From: Glandiceps talaboti
Taxonomy: Eukaryota; Hemichordata; Enteropneusta; Spengelidae
NCBI RefSeq assembly: GCF_964340395.1
Contig: NC_135556.1
Span: forward strand, 21,831,723 to 21,895,722
DNA: 64,000 nucleotides
Direction of reading: 5' to 3'
Shown: positions 51,397 to 64,000 of the stretch, in pieces
Layout: each line of letters begins with the position of its first letter
Position numbering within the stretch: the stretch's first letter is position 1
Translations under genes and position numbers: made by a program
Notes under the pieces: model-generated
What the model was told of the DNA's origin: nothing
The model's input: the letters and a program-made list of their open reading frames with translations, nothing else
The model's database searches: none

Positions 51397-54300
51397 GAAA
51401 ACATATGAATGAAGAGCAATGTCTTAATACCAAAAAAAATTCGCCTGTCGAAAATATATACAAGGGGCAAACGAGGGTTACAACGATGTTTCAAAATAAA
51501 TTAGAACATTATAACATCCATGCACTTTGAGTGGTGCTTCCTTTACATCTCATGGTTTTACTTTTCTAGAAAGCTGGCAGATGGTCCTAAACAGATTCAT
51601 TTTTAGAGTGAAAAGACAGTTTGTTTAAAGGAAGATGGTGGATGTAATCAGGTTTCGATCCCGAAGGTCTTACTTTTCAGCTATAATTGCTCAGTGGGCA
51701 ATGTTTGAAACTGCTGATAGAGCCGCTATCATGGCAATTTATAAATGTTTCCCTTTGTCATTTAGAGAAAGCAAATGTTTTGAACATCCATTCTTACGAC
51801 ACAGCATTCAACCTTGTCAACCTGTTTTTTTAAATCTCATACCTGTAATTTGAAAATCTTAAGATATGTATACGAGTAAGAAGTCATACATTTTTCGGAG
51901 TGATCATGTTAACCCTATCATATATAAAGCTATAGTATACGTATACGTACTAATGATTAGCACAAAGAAGGCCTCGCTATAGGTCTTCTAAAAGTTCAAT
52001 TGAAATCAAAGATAACACAATATTAAACATAATTACAAATGTATTGATTGGCAGCGTAGATGATACATTTGGAGCAATGTGCACGTGCATTCACATGTAT
52101 GTCAAATGTCATTCAACTCAATATTTTTTCACTGGTATATACTAAATCATTAAAATGTGTTTACTGTGTGAATGTGTGTGTTATCTGTATTGTTGTACGT
52201 TCTGGTGACAGTATGTATGTCATGTTATGTGTGGTTGGATTGATGTTTGTGGGGGTGGGGGTTGAATGGGTGGGTGCGTTCCATCAGTCAATGTATACAT
52301 GTAGATATCACCAGATTACAAAGCATGCCTTGGGAGATCAAATATCGTCTTTCAAAGAAAATACTCTCTGTAATCGGTTTATTTCGGATACGATAATTCA
52401 TGAAGACAACGGGATTAAAGAAGCAGATCGTGATATGCGCTTTGTGATCAGGTATCGACCATAGAATTAGAAACAAAACCTGGTCATAAATTGTCAAATA
52501 AGAAGACAATAAGACGAATACATACCCAACATGCAATGGTATTGTTTGTATTGTTCGAACAGAATATTAATCTGTGCAAAATGTAAAGAAAACGTTATCC
52601 AATTAAGCAAACACCGATCTTTTGAAATTTATAATATACCCCAGTAGTTCAAGTTGATACGTCACAACAGCTTACCCTTGGATATAATTACAATCACGTT
52701 TGACAAACCGACTTCAATATCAACATAAAGTTTACGAAAAAGTTAGTGCTACCCAGTAAAGTTACATGTATGTCATAGCATAGTTTTATCCAGTATAATT
52801 TTAATAGCCCCGTAATCACATACTTTTGTTTATGGAAGACTTTAATTTGTACTGACTGCATGAGAGAATACACAGTTCGGTGCAATCTACAAAGCGCTAT
52901 ACAATCCAAATGTATCAAGATATTTCTAAAGCATCGCCTATCTTCTTGAGTATCAATAACGAGTTTCTACAACTGCTTGGCAGCTAGGAACGATGATGAT
53001 AAACCTAAAAGAAAATGAAGTCTCACAGCCAGAATTCTAACATAACCTATTCGTTTTCATGGGCGACCTATCAAAATATATAGCTATAAAACGACCGGAC
53101 AACTTTCTGTGAAAGTTTATGTGAATTATTAATTGCTAATGTAATAATGTGACGGTCAGAGAAGGCCGTGTTGCAGGACTCTGCTTTTACAGTTGAAATA
53201 TATCGGTCAAAATTGAAAATTGTCGGAACAAACAACTAGTATTTGCTATTATATTAGGATTAAAATGTAGAACTTGATTCATACGAAATTAATTGCTCGT
53301 AAATTCCAGTTTGCTTTGCAAAACTGAAGTACTAGTGTTCGTATATTAATCACAAGGCAGAGTCAAAAACAGCACAAAGTTCTACAGCAAGACTCAGTAT
53401 ATCTGTTTGCGTGTTTCCTGTAAATAATACTTTATGATCCTACAAGGGAATTATACTGACATAACATATTGTTTCAGCTTGACAAGGAAAACATATTAGC
53501 GCAGTGTGAATTTCTGTTTAAATCACTTAAATATAGCTTTTTGAAATGTGTCCTCATTACCATGGAAAAAACACAATACTTATGCTATACTTATTTCTCT
53601 GTTTTTAACAACAATCGTCATTTTGAATCATCTATGACCAAAATGGTATGATCAAAGTACCAGTAAAACAAACTAAAGTTAATATCATAATTCAACGATT
53701 CATTAATTCATATAAACTCTTTTCACGTGTAGGGGTTTTGATGGTTGAGCTGAAAACGCTGTTGCAACTATGCAATACATGTATAAACGTAAGGTTTATG
53801 CTTTTCCGCAATATTGCTTCCAATCCAGAAATACTATAGATCTCCACCGTGTCTTTTTATGTCTCACACAAACAAACTTTAGGATTTGAATCTTTCGTGT
53901 CTCATCCGACATCGATGTTTGATTTAAATTTGTGTTTACAGTTAGATAACATGTATCATGTTACATGTATATGCTTGCGCTCTACCATTGTTTGCATTTT
54001 GTGTTGTGTAATTTGTAACAAAATATCTTGTGTAAGATGTAAAAAAAAAACATAGTATTTCCTAATTGAAACTCTACATTCACTCGGGTTTCATAGCTCC
54101 AATGGTTCCTAATACGTAATTTCTTTAGTTCGGCCTACCTCAACCTCAACGTAGACCGTTTTAATGTAAACCTTGGCTGCGCCAAAGGATTGATAATTCT
54201 GTACCAAATTAGTCTCCATATCAGTTAGTCTCCATATCTTTTTAACGAATGTATATTAACAAATTGATTTGGTGTTCTTTCCTGTATCTAATGACGATGT

Positions 54301-54496
54301 AGTTTTCATTAAAGAAACTTACGTTTGGAGCCAACTACATTAGCTTGAGGTCGTATAAGGTTGTGACAGTTACATTGCGTCCGAGGAGCAATATATATGG
54401 CGCGATGCTAACTATTTGTAATGTATACTAATTGATACAGCGACATTGTATACAGTGGCACCTACGTATGTTCATTCTTCCGACGAGCGCGTACAT
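51397..54496. other. Gene-free stretch
   Basis: No gene recognised. The longest ORF is 134 codons (52060-52464, plus), Val/Cys-rich because of GT-rich DNA, with no domain. Other ORFs are under 85 codons. Confidence 0.4.
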
Positions 54497-54575
54497 GCAT
54501 AATTAAAAATAATTCTTAGTAATTAGGCAATATCTTAAGAATGAAAGCTTAAAATTTCCTATCGTTTGGTATAAT
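54497..54575 (+). repeat. Lone monomer of the 31.5-32.0 kb tandem family
   Basis: TGCATAATTAA, AGTAATTAGGCAATATCTTA, AGAATG.AA.CTT.AAATTTC and TTTGGTATAATTAATTT appear in the same order as in the ~140 bp monomers at 31464-32060. Only part of one unit is present. It shows that the monomer family is dispersed and not confined to the composite element. Confidence 0.75.
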
Positions 54576-54793
54576 TAATTTGCCAATTAAGGGCTACATC
54601 GCGTATGCTGACTATAGCTCAGAATGTTGCATTCAAGGCCCTTATGGAAGATACTCAGTTTATATCTGGACTGAAATGGTGTACCTTACGTTGATAAATC
54701 AAAAGTTTGTGGAAGGTTTATTATGCATCACTATGTGGAGCTCTTTCCAGATATACAGTATATTAACTTTGTATTTATTGAAACATACTTTAA

Positions 54794-59081
<4,288 letters not shown>

Positions 59082-59301
59082 CATACATTGTATTACCTTC
59101 ATTCAGTATATGGGAGTATTGAAACCGTAACTAAACATATGAGAAGAAGTCGTTCGTAAACCAATCTTATCCATTATCTATTACATGTAAACAAATGTAA
59201 AGTTACCATTCACTAGAACTATCGGGAGTCTTTATGTTATAGTGGCTTGGTTTACAAGGACGAGTAACAAATGTAAAAACAAACATCGTGACATGCATAT
59301 A

Positions 59302-59893
59302 TGTCACGATCATAAATGTCTTGAAACTTAAGACTCAACACCAGTACACTCAATAATTGTTTGATGTATGTTAAGTGTATAGTGTCAAGTATTATGCGTA
59401 TAACTATATGTAATTGTTCTGCTGTAGTTTCTCTATTTTCATTATCTTGTATACCTGTATGTTAGTTTCCATCTATCACATTCACTCTTATTACCTTCCA
59501 ATCAGATCGTCTCCATATGTTTTCTTGTAACATGGATCCACGCTTACTTAAATTGAAACGCACGTATTTTGAGTGCCGTCGTTATCAGTAGCCAGCAGCC
59601 GGCAACCCAAGTCTTTACTCTTTTCATTTGCAAGTTAGTAGATTTTTGTATTTATTCTCGATTATTTAATTCTCAATTAGATCAACTATGCTTCTGTATT
59701 TCATAATTGCCATGTACATTACGAGACTGTAACCTTTTGAGTTATTATTTGTTATTGGCAGTCATTATCTGTAACCAAACTGGCAAAATGGTCTGTTTTA
59801 TGTTTTCTGTATGTTTACAGGTTTAAAATAAAGTCTGCATCAATATCAGAATTCTAGGTTTTGTGGATTCTTTATAACAGAGTAGTCGTGACA
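59302..59893 (+). mobile_element. Putative solo LTR (~592 bp)
   Basis: The segment starts TGTCACGA and ends TCGTGACA, an 8-bp perfect terminal inverted repeat of the TG...CA type used by Gypsy-class LTRs. A poly(A) signal, AAATAAAGTCTGCATC, lies at about 59826, about 60 bp before the right end, where an LTR R/U5 boundary would be expected. No primer-binding site follows the right end, no polypurine tract precedes the left end, and there is no gag or pol, so it would be a solo LTR. Flanks (CATATA on the left, CATCAA on the right) show no clear target-site duplication, which lowers confidence. Confidence 0.45.
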
Positions 59894-61309
59894 CATCAAA
59901 TTGAATAAATATTTGGTATACGTATTGCCAGTATTTTAACATGTAACGAACGAATTCCCTGATACCGTGTTTTGGATGTATACTATATTAATATGTTAAA
60001 ACTACTCATGCCAGAAAATATTGATCATCGTATATACATATGCTTATTTTATCGATTTATTTTATCGTATTTGTAGTGTACAATTTGATTTTCATATGTA
60101 TGATATTTATGCTTGTGACATCGACTTTTTCATTCGATACACGTTACGGTGAAGGGAAATCGCCTAGTAGCCCTTCTTCTATATTTGCCTAATTAGTGTA
60201 CTGTGCTTCCCGTCTTTAACGTTCGTTGTCAGTAGATCTAGATAACGCCGTTGGTAATTACATACACATACACATCAAGTGTTCAATCAAGGTGCGGTAT
60301 AGATTCAAAGTCTTAACACACGTAGTTTACAAAATACCAACTCTTGATGTATTTTATTCCACCCGAAGATACACAATAATCGTAATAGTTCAAAATGGTA
60401 TAGTTTGTCATTTATCCAATCCACATAATCTGAATGTAAGTTAACGAAGGCTGACCTTCAACCCCGAATTGATATATCGAGTGCAGCACTGTACATTGTA
60501 TGACATTTGTATGCTTCTTAAATCACACTACTGCTATTGTGAGCAGATGTCACTTTTATTCGCATCTATAATAATTATTGTACCAAAGTGAGTGCAACGT
60601 GTTAAAGTGTTGCTAGCGTATATCAGAGTCGTGTTACACTCAAACTAAACTACACGTGTCTGCCCTTGATTTACATATAGAGTGTCAACTATAAAAGCTA
60701 TTTCAAAATATCTATTTACACTTATACGCCGTTTGAAAAGTTACTGATCCATGATTGACATTCTGTTTGTGCAACCCAGTTTTGTGCGTTAATGGAACTT
60801 CATCTATTTTCGGTACGTCAAAATTTCCTCTGGGTGGTTAGATGAGGAAGTTTACTGTTGCATGTACTACATATTTTAAGCGGGTATGACAAAGGTACTA
60901 AAACAGGTGCATCGCACGTTGGCGTTAATATAGCTGGCCGAGAAGAGCTTACAGTAAACATGTCAGTGAGAAGTTTGGAGAACCTGACAGGTATAGATAA
61001 AATGATGATTTAGCAAGATAAACGTACTTGGTCTACTTGAATAAAATCTAGGTTTGGTCTTTCTACTTTACAGGATTATGCTTGTTAAATGTCAAAATGA
61101 CAGAAACACACATTTACACGTGGATTTAAGAGTATTTAATCAGGCGAATGGTAAACTCGCCTGCGCTTTAAAGGTACGACTGACTCATAAAATGGTAACA
61201 GTGTAACACATATTGACTGGCTAAGATGATATCGTCTATACATCGACATGACAGGCAAACATCTCGTATAATGTGTGTGTAACATGTGAATACCTTTCTG
61301 TGTCTGTGT
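59894..61309. other. Gene-free stretch
   Basis: No gene recognised. The 72-codon ORF at 60226-60444 has no domain. Confidence 0.4.
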
Positions 61310-61372
61310 GTTTGTGTGTGTGTGTGAGAGAGAGAGAGGGGGGGAGAGAGAAAGAGAGAGAGAGAGAGAGGC
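61310..61372. repeat. Compound (GT)n-(GA)n microsatellite
   Basis: A short GT run is followed by GA repeats with a short G run inside. Confidence 0.95.
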
Positions 61373-61910
61373 TTCGCTCAAATTGAAATGGTTCATCACT
61401 TTCAATTTGTAGAGTGGAATGCTACGTTTTATATAGTCTGTTCAGCAAATAAATTACTGCCCTAATACGTCAAGTCAATGCCATTATTGTTTAATCATTC
61501 AATGACCGAGAATATGAGTATTTCATATTTTTCAATACAATAGTTAACTTTGAGCTGTTGAGTAATCGGAATTCACTCGTCCAACTTAATACAATACAAT
61601 ACTAGTACAAGAGTGTATATTGCACCTTGTCGTCAACATAATGTTGTTGTCGAAGTTTGTTCCAAGTGAGTCTAAGAAAGCATCCAACATTTCACAAAAC
61701 ATTCCAAGGCCAAAACCTTTTATGAGATATACGCCGTGTGATATACAGTATCATGAACTGGGTTGTGCTAAACCCAAGGTGCATTGAAGAAACAATTCTG
61801 TAATGAACGGCTAACTTACATGTGAAGCAACCCGAGAATGAAGAAAGTGTTTACGCGATGAAGTAATACTCCGAGTATGTTACAATGAGTTGATGACATT
61901 TTGTTTCCCT
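61373..61910. other. Gene-free stretch
   Basis: No gene recognised and no notable repeat beyond a few AATAC units near 61588-61603. Confidence 0.4.
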
Positions 61911-62000
61911 CATGTACGAAAGCCGACAGGGGACTTCCGACTTTGGAAGTTGGAAGTCGGAAGTCTGCAGTCCCCTATCGGCTATAATTTCGTACTCATG
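61911..62000. mobile_element. Compact hairpin element (~90 bp)
   Basis: Outer arms: CATGTACGAAAGCCGACAGG on the left against CCTATCGGCT...TTTCGTACTCATG on the right. Inner arms: GACTTCCGACTT against AAGTCGGAAGTC. The whole segment folds on itself with a small bulge (GCAG) and an extra TATAA in the right arm. This is typical of a tiny MITE or fold-back element. No target-site duplication could be settled. Confidence 0.65.
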
Positions 62001-62800
62001 TGATGGATATATAAAATAACTTAATTGTAAAATTGTGTGAGAGATTGTGCTTTGACAAAATGCTTGACAAAATGCTTAACTTGTCGTGTGTTTCAAGACG
62101 TATGTAGGTCAATGAAGAGCCGATGCAATTTGTTAATGACAAAAAATATTGTGCATCGAATTAAACAAGTCATAAAACAAGTGCACAATTATATAAGTAG
62201 TAAAGCACCCCCTGGCGGATGGTATATCCCGAGTTTTTGACACGTTCACGACATATACGCATAAGCATCGGCGAATGCAAATATGGAGCCAAGGGGGTAA
62301 AACCAAGGGGTATACCGTCCCCAGGGGTGGTTTATTGCGCTATCATATTATACCAGTATATTGAAATTTGCAACGAAACTTTCAAAAAACGTAAAACAAA
62401 CTACACTTTGGAATGGAAATGAAGTGCGGGTATAGATCGGCCCCAGAACCTGGTTATCTGTTGAATTGCACACGATGAGCTCACAATATGAAGTCAAGAA
62501 CAACATCGATTCTCTAAATTTAGATTTAAATGATGAATCGTTTAATAATGTGCAGCATATAATCCTGCGTATATATGTAGTTTTGTTTAGTTTGTACATT
62601 GGCAAGTTCATTTTGTGAATGTTCTGAAGTTAGATTCGCTTCGTGACGGTGATTTGCGTCACTAACTGTGTCTGCATGTTATGGGACCAAGAAAGACACT
62701 GAGCCGCTCTAAGAGGATGGTTTGAGTAAACATTGGACAGTTATAGGGTTTTGGGTATCTTATTCATTTCCCCCGGTTTGGAAAAATATTAGCGTTCGGC
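62001..62800. other. Gene-free stretch
   Basis: ORFs of 67-87 codons lack domains. A 12-bp direct repeat, TTGACAAAATGC, occurs twice in a row at about 62053-62076. Confidence 0.4.
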
Positions 62801-62890
62801 ATGGACGACTTTAGTGTTGTGCAGGCGATCGACGGTACGAATACGGCGGCAATGATCGATGCCGCAGACGACAACCGTTACGATAAATAA
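62801..62890 (+). CDS. Candidate 29-residue acidic small ORF
   Basis: ATG at 62801 to TAA at 62888-62890. The peptide starts MDDFSVVQAIDG and ends DDNRYDK. It is acidic, and most codons end in C or G (GAC, GTG, CAG, GCG, ATC, ACG, GCC, AAC, TAC), against a strongly AT-rich background. CpG is dense exactly within the frame. No family is recognised. It might be a genuine small peptide, an exon of a spliced gene, or chance in a CpG-rich patch. Confidence 0.25.
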   Translation: MDDFSVVQAIDGTNTAAMIDAADDNRYDK

Positions 62891-63175
62891 ATGAGTATAC
62901 CGTTGTTCTCATTCAGGGCCGCTTCGAGTCGCACTAACTGTGCATATATCGCATACCATAGTATTTTATTCCCAAATTTGAGACATCTCTAAAGTCACCT
63001 TTTTTAATTCAGTTTGAGAAATTGTTTCATGTAAGCAGCTTGTTGAGTCGCGTTCAAATATGTCATGTGCAGGTAAACCGTCTCCGTGATGTTAATTGAC
63101 CGTGCTGCTAATTGCAGGGTTGTCTCACAGGAAACCACCCGTGCGATAATGATAAGAATATTAAAGTGACTTACA

Positions 63176-63412
63176 ATGACAACGTTTCATAATGTTCTGT
63201 ACGTGTCACGCCTAATACAACTGCAAAATTACATTAGGCAACTCGAAAATATGCCAGACTGGCAGACGCTTGGTAATATGTGGAAACAATTAATTAAACG
63301 CTATTCTGTATCTCGAACGTTTATTGCGCTGTATCACATGACTGACATCGCGCTGAAAGACGAGAACGATATTGCTCTTAAGGAAGAATTCACTTGGCAG
63401 CAAATTAAATAA
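63176..63412 (+). CDS. Candidate 78-residue ORF of unknown function
   Basis: The ORF starts with ATG three codons after an in-frame TGA and ends TAA. The translation is mixed and soluble-looking, with three Trp, balanced charge, and a short internal repeat, DIALKDENDIALKEE, near the C-terminus. It does not look like low-complexity shadow translation. There is no signal peptide or membrane segment, and no family is recognised. It lies about 290 bp after the small acidic ORF on the same strand. It may be a small protein, a terminal exon, or chance. Confidence 0.25.
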   Translation: MTTFHNVLYVSRLIQLQNYIRQLENMPDWQTLGNMWKQLIKRYSVSRTFIALYHMTDIALKDENDIALKEEFTWQQIK

Positions 63413-64000
63413 TACTTTCTTTATTTTTATGATCTTCACTGGAATGACTTCTGGCTTAAAATTTTGAAAAGCCAAACGAAGAAATACGTGAAGATTGATC
63501 GGGAAGAACGTTGATTATTGTAAATACCTGAGGAGGAAATCTGTTGTTCATGTAATAATTTTGAATGAATTAGTATTATATAACTCTTTCTCTAAATCTG
63601 CAATTCACTGCATGGTGTTGAAGAAACTTTTTAGCGAAGGGTTAAAGAAAGGTTGAGTGAATGCATCAATATAGAGCAAACAAAGACCAACCATTCACAG
63701 CTAAAGATGATCGACAGCAACACAATTTGTATCATCTGTAGAATTTTCTTGAGGTCATGTGTTGAGATGATGGAGATGACATGTGTTAATAGTACATCGC
63801 AATAACTAGCGTTTGATGTTATACGGATACACACCAACAGTTTTGAATAACGATACTTCTGGTATTATTTTGGGTCAAAATTTATCAGTCGAACCATAGT
63901 AATTGAAATTGGTTTTATTTAAGATATTTTAAGAAATGCGCATAAATTGTGTCACTGTACATGGAAATTATATTATCACGAATACGTCTACGTCTAACTT
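63413..64000. other. Gene-free stretch
   Basis: No gene recognised. The 68-codon minus-strand ORF at 63631-63837 has no domain. Confidence 0.4.

Noticed and set aside
50964-51494. 176-codon and 128-codon minus-strand ORFs with Cys-Leu-Ser-Val runs
   Set aside because: Mostly translation of ACAG, AAAC and CA repeats. The unique flanks have no domain.
52060-52464. 134-codon ORF with a hydrophobic Val/Cys-rich stretch, considered as a second membrane protein
   Set aside because: Hydrophobicity comes from GT-rich DNA, with no conserved motif and no plausible helix pattern.

Overview
This is a piece of nuclear DNA from an animal, most likely a marine invertebrate. It is AT-rich and gene-poor, with no operon structure. 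It is full of long simple-sequence arrays, tRNA-derived SINE remnants, non-LTR retrotransposon fragments and palindromic DNA-transposon derivatives. A composite repeat (a tetranucleotide array followed by diverged ~125-145 bp tandem monomers) resembles the pearl/Helentron-like elements best known from bivalve molluscs. The word TACATGTA and its neighbours also look over-represented. Together these hint at a lophotrochozoan or other marine invertebrate, but I cannot name the species.

Only one convincing protein-coding gene is visible: a single-exon class A (rhodopsin-like) G-protein-coupled receptor on the minus strand at 44116-45246. It has seven membrane segments, an ERY motif at the end of TM3 and NPYIY in TM7. 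It lacks several class hallmarks: the TM3/ECL2 disulfide cysteines and the TM5 and TM6 prolines. It is an orphan. A poly(A) signal lies 23 bp after its stop codon. Two small candidate ORFs near the right end (62801-62890 and 63176-63412) have coding-like codons but no recognised family.

Layout: 175-650 holds a palindromic MITE, and a longer relative lies at 24374-25111. 4.4-4.6 kb holds a pentanucleotide array. 12.9-13.06 kb and 28.9-29.2 kb hold tRNA-derived SINE copies. 13.25-13.61 kb is a CpG-richer patch with two perfect cAMP-response elements. 18.65-19.13 kb and 23.64-24.24 kb are diverged relatives of one another. 22.6 kb holds a probable LINE 3' tail. 30.64-32.16 kb is the pearl/Helentron-like composite, interrupted by a CR1-like reverse-transcriptase fragment. 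37.1-39.4 kb holds two minisatellite fields. 44.1-45.25 kb is the receptor gene. 51.2, 54.8, 56.1 and 58.9 kb hold long microsatellites. 59.3-59.9 kb looks like a solo LTR. 61.9-62.0 kb is a compact hairpin element.

Most of the remaining sequence is intergenic or intronic DNA with no recognisable coding content. Spliced exons of unknown genes could be hidden there, because eukaryotic exons need not show as long ORFs.
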